In this document: positions 1 to 8,238 of the stretch, piece after piece
Layout of the letters: every line of letters begins with the position of its first letter
Numbering within the stretch: position 1 is the first letter of the stretch
Assembly (NCBI GenBank): GCA_020025415.1
Contig: JAHHSB010000008.1
Span: 1 to 18,804 of the forward strand
Origin: Oscillibacter sp.
GTDB taxonomy: Bacteria > Bacillota > Clostridia > Oscillospirales > Oscillospiraceae
Direction: 5' to 3'
DNA: 18,804 bases
Program-made: the position numbers and the translations under genes
The notes under the pieces: generated by a model
What the model was told of the DNA's origin: nothing
Seen by the model: the letters and a program-made list of their open reading frames with translations, nothing else
Databases searched by the model: none

Positions 1-159
1 AGGCGTCAACGCCTCCCGGGTCAAAAGCCGCAGCTTCATGACGAACTGTTCCCGGTCGATCACTGCTCCCTCCACCTGGGCGCCGTTGAGCTGCATCAGC
101 AGCCCTGGTTCCGGCTGAAGGTCGGCAAACATTTGAAAAAATGGTATGTTTTTTCCCAT
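1..159 (-). CDS. polC: DNA polymerase III PolC-type, N-terminal fragment
   Basis: Partial gene running off the left edge; only 53 codons are visible, beginning MGKNIPFFQMFADLQPE. An AGAAGGA ribosome-binding site lies 4 bases before the ATG at 159. The readable part has no catalytic motif. The call rests on position directly after ispG at the end of the frr-uppS-cdsA-dxr-rseP-ispG cluster, where Clostridia carry polC, and on a general likeness to the poorly conserved PolC N-terminus (a VxxAVIDRE-type strand pattern). PolC is the replicative polymerase of low-GC Gram-positives, with a built-in 3'-5' exonuclease. It starts 38 bases after the ispG stop and is probably co-transcribed. Another gene cannot be excluded from this fragment alone. 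Confidence 0.6.
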   Translation of the reverse strand, partial: MGKNIPFFQMFADLQPEPGLLMQLNGAQVEGAVIDREQFVMKLRLLTREALTP

Positions 160-197
160 TTGGTCCTTCTCTCATCCGTTTCACCCACACAGGGGGG

Positions 198-1235
198 TCA
201 AAGTCTCTCAATCTCCGTCATCAAAGCGTCCAAAAGCTTTTCCTGCGGCACTTTGTAAAGCGGTTTTCCTTTGCAGAAAATCAATCCCTCTCCGTCGCCG
301 CCGGCAATGCCGATATCCGCAGAAGCCGCCTCCCCCGGGCCGTTGACCACGCAGCCCATCACCGCCACAGTGAGGTTTTTATGGCAGCCCGCCAGCCGCC
401 GCTCTACTTCCTCCGCCAGGGGGATCAGGTCGATCCGGGTTCGGCCGCAGGTGGGGCAGGCGATCAGGTTGACCCCCTCCGTCCGCACTCCAGCCGCCTT
501 CAGGATCTTCTGGGCGGCATAGATCTCCTCTACCGGATCGGCGGTCAACGTCACCCGTATGGTATCGCCGACGCCCATGCACAAAAGTCCGCCGATGCCC
601 ATAGCAGATTTCACCAGGCCCATGGAGGGCGTCCCCGCCTCGGTGACGCCCAGGTGCAGGGGATAATCCGTCCGCTCCGAGAGCAGGCGGTAGGCCGCCA
701 TGGTCAGGGGTACGTCGGAGCATTTGACAGAGATGCAGATATCGTCAAAATCGAATTTGTTCAGCAAGGCCACGTGACCCATGGCGCTTTCCACCAAGGC
801 CTCCGCCGTGACGCCGCCGTATTTTGCCCGCAGCTCCTTTTCCAAAGAGCCGCCGTTGACGCCGATGCGGATGGGGATCCCCCGCTGCCGGCAAGCGTCA
901 GCCACGGCCTTTACGTTCTCTTCCCCGCCGATGTTGCCGGGGTTAATGCGGATGGCGTCCACCCCCCGCTCGGCGCACAGCAGCGCCAGGCGATGCTGGA
1001 AATGGATATCCGCCACCAAGGGGATGGAGATCTGTTCCTTGATTTGATCCACTGCCAGGGCCGCCGCCTCGTCTGGCACGGCCACCCGGATGATCTCACA
1101 GCCCGCCGCCTCCAGCTTTTGGATCTGAGCCACGGTGGCGGCCACGTCGTCGGTTTTGGTATTGCACATGGACTGAATAGACACCGGCGCACCGCCGCCC
1201 ACCGCCACGGGTCCTACCCGTATTTGCTTTGTCAT
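198..1235 (-). CDS. ispG: 4-hydroxy-3-methylbut-2-en-1-yl diphosphate synthase
   Basis: IspG (GcpE) is the cytosolic iron-sulfur enzyme that reductively opens the cyclic MEcPP to HMBPP in the non-mevalonate isoprenoid pathway. The protein has 345 residues, the usual size for the short bacterial form. Expected [4Fe-4S] ligands are visible: Cys260 and Cys263 in CPTCGR, Cys295 in MGCVVNGPGEA, and Glu302 just after. The N-terminal TIM-barrel half carries SIQSMCNTKTDD, VADIHF and RINPGNIG. The ATG at 1235 follows a GGAGG/GGAG-rich leader and lies 15 bases after the rseP stop, so it is translated as part of the same unit. Together with dxr in this cluster it shows that the cell makes isoprenoids by the MEP route. 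Confidence 0.97.
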   Translation of the reverse strand: MTKQIRVGPVAVGGGAPVSIQSMCNTKTDDVAATVAQIQKLEAAGCEIIRVAVPDEAAALAVDQIKEQISIPLVADIHFQHRLALLCAERGVDAIRINPGNIGGEENVKAVADACRQRGIPIRIGVNGGSLEKELRAKYGGVTAEALVESAMGHVALLNKFDFDDICISVKCSDVPLTMAAYRLLSERTDYPLHLGVTEAGTPSMGLVKSAMGIGGLLCMGVGDTIRVTLTADPVEEIYAAQKILKAAGVRTEGVNLIACPTCGRTRIDLIPLAEEVERRLAGCHKNLTVAVMGCVVNGPGEAASADIGIAGGDGEGLIFCKGKPLYKVPQEKLLDALMTEIERL

Positions 1236-1250
1236 CTCCGCTCCCTCCCG

Positions 1251-2318
1251 TTAAAAGAGCATATACACATCATGGAGCGTCACCACCAGCATAACGCCCA
1301 GCAGTGCCACTAGACAGACCATATTCACATACGCCTCATACTTGGCGGGGATCTTGCGCCGGAACAGTGCCATGCACACCGTGTCGATGAGCAGGAAGGC
1401 GATCCGGCCGCCGTCCAGGGCAGGGATGGGCAGCAGGTTCATCACGCACAGGTTCACCGCAATCAGCGCCGCCAGGTAGAGGATATTCTCCATGGCCTCC
1501 TTCACCGTTTCGGAGGCCTCGCCCACTTGAGTGATAGCCGACACCAGGCCCACCGGGCCGCTGATGTCCTTCATGGTAGCCTTGCCGCTGAAGAGCATCT
1601 CCAGGCTCAGACGCACGATGCGCACGAAATCCAAGGTATTGTACCAGGTGTATTGCAGCTTCACCGCCAGCGTGGCGGGAACCACATCGCCGATATACAG
1701 GCCATAGCCCCCGTAGCTGCTGCCGTCCTGAGCGGTATAGGTCCGCCGGGTCAGCTCCACATTTTTCAGGGTGACCTTCTCCCCATCCCGGATCACCACC
1801 AGGTCAAAGGGTTTCCCGTCTCCCAGGCTGAACAGCAGATCCAGGTCAGAGCGCAGATATACACGCTCCCCGTTGATCTTCCACAGCTCATCGCCCTCCT
1901 GCAGGCCCGTGGCCTCCTGGGAAAACTCCGGGGCAAAGCCGGAGATCTCCGCGGTATAAAAGCCCTTGGCCCCGGCGTAGAGCAGGAAAATCAGCACAAT
2001 GCCCATCAGCAGGTTCATCAGCGCGCCGGCAGCGAAAATGATCAGCTGCTTCCAAAAGCCCTGTCGGTTCAGTGCAGTGGGGTCATCGGACTCTTCTTCC
2101 TCACCCTCCATGGCGCAGTAGCCGCCGATAGGAAAGAGCCGGATGGAATACTGGGTCTCCCCTTTGTCGCTGCTCCACAACGCAGGTCCCATGCCGATGG
2201 AAAATTCCAGGACCCGCACACCGCACAGCTTTGCCGCCACAAAATGGCCCAGTTCATGGACCGCGATCAGCACGCCGAAAATCAGAATGCCTACCACTAC
2301 ATAAAGAATCGTCGACAT
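1251..2318 (-). CDS. rseP: RIP metalloprotease RseP (site-2 protease)
   Basis: Membrane-embedded zinc protease of the site-2 protease family (RseP/RasP/YluC), which cleaves transmembrane substrates such as anti-sigma factors and signal-peptide remnants inside the membrane. With this start it has 355 residues. The zinc motif HELGH is at 21-25 within the first membrane helix, a PDZ-type domain lies in the middle (about 110-200), and the second metal-site motif ALDGG (Asp302) sits in a C-terminal helix. I chose the ATG at 2318 because GAGG stands 5 bases upstream of it. A GTG two codons earlier (2324) overlaps the dxr stop but has no well-placed ribosome-binding site. The gap to the dxr stop is 2 bases, implying coupled translation. 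No substrate can be named from this window. Confidence 0.95.
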   Translation of the reverse strand: MSTILYVVVGILIFGVLIAVHELGHFVAAKLCGVRVLEFSIGMGPALWSSDKGETQYSIRLFPIGGYCAMEGEEEESDDPTALNRQGFWKQLIIFAAGALMNLLMGIVLIFLLYAGAKGFYTAEISGFAPEFSQEATGLQEGDELWKINGERVYLRSDLDLLFSLGDGKPFDLVVIRDGEKVTLKNVELTRRTYTAQDGSSYGGYGLYIGDVVPATLAVKLQYTWYNTLDFVRIVRLSLEMLFSGKATMKDISGPVGLVSAITQVGEASETVKEAMENILYLAALIAVNLCVMNLLPIPALDGGRIAFLLIDTVCMALFRRKIPAKYEAYVNMVCLVALLGVMLVVTLHDVYMLF

Positions 2319-2320
2319 AG

Positions 2321-3469
2321 TCACCTCTTCAACGCTCGCAACGCCGCACGGGCGGCAGCGTCCGCTTCCAAAATTTCCGGCAGAGAAGCTGCCGGTATGG
2401 ACTTTACGGTCTCCCGTACTCGGGCTACCAGCTCCGGGATCTCTAAGAAGTCAATCTGATCCTGCAAAAACAGGCCCACCGCCTCTTCATTGGCGGCGTT
2501 GAGCACTGCACAGGCGGTGCCCCCCTCCTCCGCCGCCTCCATGGCCAGGCTGAGGCAAGGAAATGCCTCCAGGTCCGGCGGCGCAAAGGTCAGCGGCGGA
2601 CAGGAGAGCAGATCCAGCGGCTCTTCCTGGCTCTCCGCCCGGGCGGGAAAGGTCAGGGCATAGCGGATGGGCAAACGCATATCCGGCGTGCCCAGCTGGG
2701 CCAGCACGGCCCCGTCCCGGAACTCCACCAGAGAATGCACGATGCTCTGGCGGTGGATGACCACGCTGATTTGGGACAGGGGCAGGCGGTAGAGCCGCAT
2801 GGCCTCAATGACCTCCAGTCCCTTGTTCATCAGCGAGGCGCTGTCGATGGTGATCTTGGCGCCCATGCTCCAGTTGGGATGACACAGGGCATCCGCCCGG
2901 GTCACTTTCTGGAGCTCCCGGCGGCTCTTGCCATAAAAAGGCCCGCCGGAGCAGGTGAGGATGAGCCGCTTGATCTCCCCCCGGTCCCGGCAGCCCTGGA
3001 GGCACTGAAAGATAGCGGAGTGTTCCGAATCCACGGGTACGATCTCCGCTCCCCAGCGCTCCGCCTCGGCCATGACCAGCTCGCCGGCGCAGACCAGGGT
3101 TTCCTTATTGGCCAGGGCGATCCGCTTGCCCTCCCGGATGGCGGCCAGCGTGGGCTGCAGACCCACCATGCCCACCACAGCAGTCACTACCGTGTCCGCC
3201 TGGGGAATTCGGGCCGCCTCTTCCAAAGCGGCGGGACCGCCCAGCACCTTCACCGGCGTATCGGCCAGGCGCAGCGCCAGATCCCGGGCCGCGCTTTCAT
3301 CCGTCAACACAGCAAGGCGCGGACAAAAACGCCGCGCCTGCCGTTCCAACTCTTCCGTACTGCGGTGGGCGGTCAGTGCCGCCACATTCAGGTGCAGCTT
3401 CTCCGCCACATCCAGCGTCTGCCGGCCAATGGAACCGGTAGAGCCTAAAATCGAAATTGTCTTCGCCAT
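2321..3469 (-). CDS. dxr: 1-deoxy-D-xylulose 5-phosphate reductoisomerase
   Basis: Dxr (IspC) converts DXP to MEP with NADPH, the first committed step of the MEP isoprenoid pathway. The 382-residue protein opens with MAKTISILGSTGSIG, the NADPH-binding glycine loop at 9-15. Metal ligands are recognisable as Asp147 and Glu149 (VDSEHS) and Glu219 (NKGLEV), and the flexible active-site loop HPNWSMG is at 197-203. The open frame continues 20 codons further upstream, but the ATG at 3469 has AAGGA seven bases before it and gives the standard N-terminus, so I use it. It lies 29 bases after the cdsA stop and nearly touches rseP downstream. All key residues are present and nothing looks damaged. Confidence 0.97.
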   Translation of the reverse strand: MAKTISILGSTGSIGRQTLDVAEKLHLNVAALTAHRSTEELERQARRFCPRLAVLTDESAARDLALRLADTPVKVLGGPAALEEAARIPQADTVVTAVVGMVGLQPTLAAIREGKRIALANKETLVCAGELVMAEAERWGAEIVPVDSEHSAIFQCLQGCRDRGEIKRLILTCSGGPFYGKSRRELQKVTRADALCHPNWSMGAKITIDSASLMNKGLEVIEAMRLYRLPLSQISVVIHRQSIVHSLVEFRDGAVLAQLGTPDMRLPIRYALTFPARAESQEEPLDLLSCPPLTFAPPDLEAFPCLSLAMEAAEEGGTACAVLNAANEEAVGLFLQDQIDFLEIPELVARVRETVKSIPAASLPEILEADAAARAALRALKR

Positions 3470-3498
3470 GATTCTATCCTTAAATCTTTGAAAAAACC

Positions 3499-4350
3499 TT
3501 AAACCTGATACATACTTAGGAAAATCCACACAAAGGGCGCCACAAAGGTCACACTGTCAAAGCGGTCCAGCACACCGCCGTGGCCCGGCAGCAGCTTGCC
3601 ATAGTCCTTGACACCGAATTCCCGCTTGATAACAGAAAAGCTCAGATCACCGATCTGGCTGATCAGGCTGCCCAGAATGCCGAAGATTACCACCTCCGGC
3701 AGGCTCCAGAGGGTAAAGCCGCCCTGCCAGGCAATGATACCCCGCAGCAGCAGCAAGCCCAGAACGCCGCCGATCAGGCCGCCGATGCCGCCCTCCACTG
3801 TTTTGTGGGGACTGACCAGAGGCGCCAGCTTATGGCGTCCGCAGAGCATACCGGCAAACAGGGCGCAGGTGTCACTTCCGAAGGAGATTGCCAGAGGCGC
3901 CCACACCAGCCAGCTTCCCGCCTCCAGCAGCCGCAGCCGCAGCAGGCAGCTGAGCATCAGCGGAAAGGCCAGCCCGGCGAACATGGCCGCCGTGACTGTC
4001 CGGAAGGGGATGGCGCCGCTTTTTTCATAGCGGACGATGCTGCCCAAAAAGAGGCCCAGCACCACCAGCATGGCAAACAGGGCCGTAGCGGGGATGTGGG
4101 GCAGCGTCACCAGGCCCAGCGCCTGTTGATTAACTTCCAGATAGATCCCCGCCGGTATGGCCGCGGCCGAGGCGACAGTCAGCGGTACCAGCGGCGCAGC
4201 CTCCTCCCCGCCCACCGCGTGGAGCAGTTCATGGGCGCCGATGGCACACAGTCCCGCCAGCAGCAGCATCGTCGTCCACGCTGGGGCCACACTCAACAAC
4301 AAGACCAGCAGAGGGATACCCACCACTGCCACCAAAATTCGCTTTCCCAT
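3499..4350 (-). CDS. cdsA: Phosphatidate cytidylyltransferase
   Basis: CdsA makes CDP-diacylglycerol from phosphatidic acid and CTP at the cytoplasmic membrane, the branch point to all phospholipids. The 283-residue protein is strongly hydrophobic with several predicted membrane spans. Near the C-terminus (about 239-265) it carries the complete family signature: SVIKRE, then KDYGKLLPGHGG, then LDRFD. The frame is open 35 codons further upstream into the uppS end, but the ATG at 4350 (MGKRILVAVVG) has AAGGA eight bases before it and gives a normal N-terminal membrane helix. It lies 28 bases after the uppS stop. The uppS-cdsA-dxr order is the standard bacterial arrangement. Confidence 0.96.
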   Translation of the reverse strand: MGKRILVAVVGIPLLVLLLSVAPAWTTMLLLAGLCAIGAHELLHAVGGEEAAPLVPLTVASAAAIPAGIYLEVNQQALGLVTLPHIPATALFAMLVVLGLFLGSIVRYEKSGAIPFRTVTAAMFAGLAFPLMLSCLLRLRLLEAGSWLVWAPLAISFGSDTCALFAGMLCGRHKLAPLVSPHKTVEGGIGGLIGGVLGLLLLRGIIAWQGGFTLWSLPEVVIFGILGSLISQIGDLSFSVIKREFGVKDYGKLLPGHGGVLDRFDSVTFVAPFVWIFLSMYQV

Positions 4351-4378
4351 AGTATCCGTCCTTATTGTTCCAAAAGAA

Positions 4379-5116
4379 TTATTTTTGAACCCCGCCAAAG
4401 CGGCGGTCTCGCCCCTGATAGGCGGCAATCGCCCGATCAAGCTCCGCCTCGTCAAAATCGGGCCAGAGCACGTCGGTGAAGTAAAACTCAGAATAGGCGC
4501 ACTGCCAGAGCAGGAAGTTGCTCAGCCGCAGCTCGCCGCTGGGCCGGATAATCAGCTCCGGATCTGGGATGCCAGCTGAATCCAGGTAAGTGGAAAACAG
4601 GCCCTCATCCAGCTCTTCCGGCTGCTTTTTCCCCGCGGCACACTCTCGGGCAAACTGCCGCACCGCCCGCAGGATCTCATCCCTGCCGCCGTAATTGAGG
4701 CATACGTTGGCCTGGAAGTCATCTTTGGACAGATGCTCAGTGATCTCGTCGGTCTCCCGGGCCAGGGCCCGCAGCTCCGGCGCAATGGGCGTCATATCCC
4801 CAAAAAAGTGGAGGCGGATGTGGTCCCGTTCCATGGTGTCCACAGCCTCCAGCAGATACTTTTTGAGCAGCAGCATAATGGCGCCCACCTCATCGGCGGA
4901 GCGCTTCCAGTTCTCGGTGGAAAAGGCGTAGACCGTCAGGTACTGCACGCCCAGGTTTTTGCAGTAGGTAGCAATGCGGCGAAACGTCTCCGCCCCCGCC
5001 TTATGGCCAGCGGTGCGGGGCAGGCCCCGGCGGGTGGCCCAGCGGCCATTGCCGTCCATGATAATAGCGATATGGCGAGGCAGGCGTTCCTGATCCACCT
5101 GCCCCGCCCTGTTCAT
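4379..5116 (-). CDS. uppS: Isoprenyl transferase (undecaprenyl diphosphate synthase)
   Basis: UppS is a cis-prenyltransferase that extends farnesyl diphosphate to undecaprenyl diphosphate, the carrier lipid for peptidoglycan. The catalytic aspartate is in IAIIMDGNGRWA near the N-terminus. AFSTENWKR and the C-terminal RPSGELRLSNFLLWQ plus the WPDF strand are all present. The length of 245 residues is normal. Two starts compete. The ATG at 5137 overlaps the frr stop as TGATG but lacks a close ribosome-binding site. The ATG at 5116 has GGAG six bases upstream, so I prefer it; the alternative adds seven residues (MAKLENT). Either way it is translationally linked to frr, and it consumes MEP-pathway product from dxr and ispG. 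Confidence 0.95.
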   Translation of the reverse strand: MNRAGQVDQERLPRHIAIIMDGNGRWATRRGLPRTAGHKAGAETFRRIATYCKNLGVQYLTVYAFSTENWKRSADEVGAIMLLLKKYLLEAVDTMERDHIRLHFFGDMTPIAPELRALARETDEITEHLSKDDFQANVCLNYGGRDEILRAVRQFARECAAGKKQPEELDEGLFSTYLDSAGIPDPELIIRPSGELRLSNFLLWQCAYSEFYFTDVLWPDFDEAELDRAIAAYQGRDRRFGGVQK

Positions 5117-5136
5117 TGTATTCTCCAGCTTTGCCA

Positions 5137-5694
5137 TCAGACCGCCATCAATTCCTTTTCTTTCTTGGCCAGCAGCTCATCGATCTTCTTGCAGCTGTCA
5201 TCCGTCAGCTTCTGGAGATCCTTCTCCGTCTGCTTAAGATCGTCTTCCGTGATCTCGGAGGCCTTTTCCTTCTTCTTGAAAGTCTCCATCGCGTCCCGGC
5301 GGATATTCCGGACGGCCACCTTGCCGTTTTCGGCATACTTCTTGATCTGCTTAACCAGCTCCTTGCGGCGCTCCTCCGTCAGCTGGGGGAAGGAAAGGCG
5401 GATGGCCTTGCCGTCGTTCTGGGGATTGATGCCCAGGTCAGATTCCTGAATGGCCCGCTCGATAGCCTTGAGAGCCGTGGCATCCCAAGGCTGGATCACC
5501 AGCATCCGGGGATCAGGAGAGGAAATGGAAGCAATCTGCTGAATGGGAGTGGGAGAGCCGTAATAATCCACGCTGATCCGGTCCAGAACGGAAGCGTTGG
5601 CGCGACCCGCCCGCACGGAGGCGAAGTCCGCGGAAACGGAGTCGATGCTCTTTCTCATCTTATCCTCATAAACCTGAAACTCGCTTTTTTCCAT
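5137..5694 (-). CDS. frr: Ribosome recycling factor
   Basis: RRF works with EF-G to split the post-termination ribosome and free the mRNA. The start at 5694 gives 185 residues, the canonical RRF length. The N-terminus is MEKSEFQVYEDKM, followed by RAGRANASVLDRI, the YYGSPTPI loop and the long charged C-terminal helix. AAGGAG stands eight bases before the ATG. A longer frame reading (14 codons more) would run into the pyrH end and has no family match. Only five bases separate it from the pyrH stop, so the two are co-translated, as in most bacteria. Confidence 0.97.
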   Translation of the reverse strand: MEKSEFQVYEDKMRKSIDSVSADFASVRAGRANASVLDRISVDYYGSPTPIQQIASISSPDPRMLVIQPWDATALKAIERAIQESDLGINPQNDGKAIRLSFPQLTEERRKELVKQIKKYAENGKVAVRNIRRDAMETFKKKEKASEITEDDLKQTEKDLQKLTDDSCKKIDELLAKKEKELMAV

Positions 5695-5699
5695 GTCGG

Positions 5700-6416
5700 T
5701 CACTCCTTTACAATTGTACCAATCTTTTCCCCGCAAACAGCGCGGAGGATATTTTGGGGATCTTTCAGCGCAAAGAGCAAAACAGGGATATGATTATCCA
5801 TCGACAGCGACGTGGCGGTGGAGTCCATCACCATCAGGTGCTGGGCCAGCACGTCGTCATAAGTAATGCTGTCGTATTTCACGGCATTGGGGTCCTTGGC
5901 CGGATCGGCGTTGTAGACGCCATCCACGTTCTTGGCCAGCAGGATCACTTCTGCGCCGATCTCCGCCGCCCGCAGCACCGCTGCCGTATCGGTGGAGAAG
6001 AAAGGGTTGCCGGTGCCGCAGCCGAAGATCACGACCCGGCCCTTTTCCAGATGCCGGATGGCCTTGGAACGAATATAGGGCTCGGCGATAGAGCGCATCT
6101 CCACGGCGGTCTGCACCCGTACCTCGATGCCCTTTTGCTCCATCACATCGGCCACAGCCAGGCAGTTGAGCACCGTGGCCAGCATGCCCATGTGGTCGGC
6201 CCGGGTCCGCTCCATTTTTCCGCCGCCGTCCTTGACGCCGCGCCAGAAATTTCCGCCGCCGACCACCAGGCCCACCTGTACGCCCATATCCACGCATTGC
6301 TTGATGGCGTCGCAGACCTTGCCGATCATATCAAAATCCAAACCCGTGTGCTTGTCGCCGGCCAGCGCCTCTCCGCTGATCTTCAGCAGCACGCGGCGAT
6401 AAACCGCTTTTTTCAT
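5700..6416 (-). CDS. pyrH: UMP kinase
   Basis: PyrH phosphorylates UMP to UDP with ATP and is the first step from UMP toward RNA, DNA and cell-wall nucleotide sugars. The hexameric amino-acid-kinase fold is indicated by KISGEAL (12-18), [10 protein letters not shown] (51-60), [10 protein letters not shown] (72-81), [11 protein letters not shown] (136-146) and KNVDGVY (162-168). The length is 238 residues, typical of the family, and GGGAGG lies shortly upstream of the ATG. It appears to be the first gene of the left block: rpsB and tsf, its usual upstream partners, are absent, and a divergent regulator gene occupies that side. Regulation by GTP and UTP is known in the family but cannot be seen here. 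Confidence 0.97.
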   Translation of the reverse strand: MKKAVYRRVLLKISGEALAGDKHTGLDFDMIGKVCDAIKQCVDMGVQVGLVVGGGNFWRGVKDGGGKMERTRADHMGMLATVLNCLAVADVMEQKGIEVRVQTAVEMRSIAEPYIRSKAIRHLEKGRVVIFGCGTGNPFFSTDTAAVLRAAEIGAEVILLAKNVDGVYNADPAKDPNAVKYDSITYDDVLAQHLMVMDSTATSLSMDNHIPVLLFALKDPQNILRAVCGEKIGTIVKE

Positions 6417-6462
6417 GGGACTGCCTCCCTTTTCTTTTCCGTTTTTTGCTCTGTGGAATCGT

Positions 6463-6473
6463 ATTGTATTTTA
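6463..6473 (-). promoter_or_regulatory. Possible -10 region for the pyrH operon
   Basis: In the 234-base divergent gap between pyrH and the regulator gene, the minus strand holds an AT-rich patch with overlapping TAAAAT and TACAAT hexamers about 50 bases before the pyrH ATG. No good -35 box stands at the right distance, so this is only the best candidate. On the plus strand the same gap holds TTGACA at 6564-6569, but nothing like a -10 box follows at 16-18 bases. Confidence 0.3.
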
Positions 6474-6598
6474 GCGTATTTTCCCCGTTTTGCATAGGGG
6501 GTAAACGAAGTTTTTTCCGGAAAGTCCCGGTCCGCCCCCCTTTTCCCCGGCCGCAACCGATATTTGACACACAGGTGGTAGTGTTTTTCCCGGCGCCG

Positions 6599-6607
6599 TG
6601 GTATGGT
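6599..6607 (+). promoter_or_regulatory. Possible extended -10 for the regulator gene
   Basis: TGGTATGGT fits an extended -10 (TGnTATnnT) about 44 bases before the chosen ATG at 6651. A clear -35 is missing: the nearest TTGACA (6564-6569) is 32 bases away, too far to pair with it. Weak candidate. Confidence 0.25.
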
Positions 6608-6650
6608 GGAAGCAGAAAAAAGAGCGTCTTTGCGCAAAGGAGGAATGAGA

Positions 6651-8183
6651 ATGCACTTGGGTGAACGGATCAGCCGGTACCGCAAGGCGCTGGGCATCTC
6701 TCAGGAAGAACTGGGTTCCCGGCTGGATGTCTCCCGCCAGGCAGTGAGCAAATGGGAAACGGGGGCAGCAGTCCCGGATATGGAAAATCTGCTGGCTCTA
6801 GCCCGGGAGTTTGGGGTCTCGGTGGCGGAGCTCACTGCCACGCCGGATGGGGCCCTGCCGCCGCAGGAAGCTCCCCGGCCCCGGCCGAAAAACACCGGTT
6901 GGTGGGTGACTTTGGGGGGTGTGCTGGTCCTTTTGATTGCCATGATCGCGGGAATGGTCTACGCCATCGCCCACTCCAATGACGGGCAGGAGTCTGACAC
7001 GCCGGTTTCCCCCCTTCCGGAATCGGAATTTCTGCTCCAATGGGAGGGCAAAACGGGCACGGAATGGCTGGCCCTGGGCGAGCAGGAAGGTTTTTTCCCC
7101 TTCGGCACCAGTCTTGCCCTGACAGAACTGGAGGAGGTCCTGGATACCGATTTTCATCTCACGGCTTTCCACCGGGCCGACTGCGGCGCCCTGAGGATAA
7201 ACTACCTCCACATGGGCTATGATCCGGAAACGGACCCGGAGGCGCCGGAGCGGGAGTACGTGACGGGGATCTCCACCATCGTGCCGGGATACACCACCCC
7301 CAGGGATATCGGCGTAGGCTCCACCAAGGCAGAGGTCCTGGCCGCCTATGGCGACGATCTGGTATACTGCCTCAAGCAAGAAGGCAGCGACATCCTGGTT
7401 CAGCATGAATATTATTACGCCTATCAGTCGCCGGAGACCTATGGTTACAGTCTGCGCCTGTATATGCAGGATGGACTGGTAGGCGGCATTGACCTGCAAG
7501 ATATGATGGATGAGGGCATCGAAGCTTTCGCCCCAAACAACACCACCCGCTTCCCCCTGGTAGACGGAGAGCCGGATTACTCCCAGCGCCAGGAACCGGA
7601 GCTGGAGGAAAAAGATGAGACTCAGCGGGTCTATATCGCCTGGCAGCAGTTGGTCAATAACCGCAATCTCTCCGCCGAAGAACAATACAGCTGCCGCCGG
7701 GATGTCTTCAGCCTGCTGCCCTACCTGGATTGGGATGAGCTGCGGCAGATGGGCAGTGCGGAAGATCCCGACAGCACGCTGTTCGCCCTGATGCGCTTTA
7801 TCGAGGAACAAGCCCCCTACTCCTCCGCCGAGATCCTCTGGATCCAGATGGGCTGTACCGCCAACGGTCTGGACGGGGCCTATGCAGAGCGCTACGCCGA
7901 CCTTCTTGCCAAGGCGCTTTTCTCTGACCCCCTGGTGTTCGCCCGGGCCCTGGCCACCGATGGCGTAGACGAAGAAACCAAGTGGGCTGCCCTCTTGAAC
8001 TCCTCTTACGGGGCAGACCTATACCCGGCGGAACTGAAAACCGCCCTGGATACGCTGGATTCTTATCAGGATGCCTTCACGCAGGACGAAGCTGGCTGGG
8101 CGCAGCTGCTGCGGCTCTACCTGGCCACACCGATAAACAGTCGCGGTGAGCTGCCCCGAACGCCGGAAGAGCTGTCCTCATAA
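6651..8183 (+). CDS. Membrane-anchored XRE-family regulator, unknown target
   Basis: A 510-residue protein with three visible parts. Residues 3-60 are a Cro/C1-type helix-turn-helix (LGERISRYRKALGISQEELG, then VSRQAVSKWETG, then PDMENLLALAREFGVS). A Pro/Arg-rich linker (about 64-82) follows, then one hydrophobic helix at about 84-107. The remaining 400 residues would lie outside the cell by the positive-inside rule. This outer part holds a segment TPRDIGVGSTKAEVLAAYG (about 216-234) of a kind common in Firmicute surface proteins, and a C-terminal helical region. The ATG at 6651 follows AAGGAGG by seven bases; an ATG at 6645 is too close to it. It is the only plus-strand gene here, divergent from pyrH and convergent with engB. 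Ligand and target genes are unknown. Confidence 0.85.
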   Translation: MHLGERISRYRKALGISQEELGSRLDVSRQAVSKWETGAAVPDMENLLALAREFGVSVAELTATPDGALPPQEAPRPRPKNTGWWVTLGGVLVLLIAMIAGMVYAIAHSNDGQESDTPVSPLPESEFLLQWEGKTGTEWLALGEQEGFFPFGTSLALTELEEVLDTDFHLTAFHRADCGALRINYLHMGYDPETDPEAPEREYVTGISTIVPGYTTPRDIGVGSTKAEVLAAYGDDLVYCLKQEGSDILVQHEYYYAYQSPETYGYSLRLYMQDGLVGGIDLQDMMDEGIEAFAPNNTTRFPLVDGEPDYSQRQEPELEEKDETQRVYIAWQQLVNNRNLSAEEQYSCRRDVFSLLPYLDWDELRQMGSAEDPDSTLFALMRFIEEQAPYSSAEILWIQMGCTANGLDGAYAERYADLLAKALFSDPLVFARALATDGVDEETKWAALLNSSYGADLYPAELKTALDTLDSYQDAFTQDEAGWAQLLRLYLATPINSRGELPRTPEELSS

Positions 8184-8198
8184 ATGCCTGAAATCATG

Positions 8199-8230
8199 AA
8201 AAAGGGAACGGCTGTGCCGTTCCCTTTTTT
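8199..8230. terminator. Bidirectional rho-independent terminator
   Basis: A stem AAGGGAACGGC / GCCGTTCCCTT with loop TGT is flanked by five A on the left and six T on the right, so it works as a hairpin plus U-run in both directions. It lies 15 bases after the regulator stop and 8 bases after the engB stop, exactly between the convergent genes. Confidence 0.93.
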
Positions 8231-8238
8231 GCTTATTG

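Noticed and set aside
141..1313. Plus-strand open frame of 390 codons opposite ispG and the rseP end
   Set aside because: It spans a gene boundary on the other strand and has no supporting signal; ispG is unambiguous.
2319..2324. GTG start for rseP overlapping the dxr stop
   Set aside because: The ATG six bases later has GAGG at proper spacing and gives the usual N-terminal membrane helix.
6564..6569. TTGACA as -35 of the regulator gene
   Set aside because: No -10-like hexamer stands 15-19 bases downstream, and the nearest candidate is 32 bases away.
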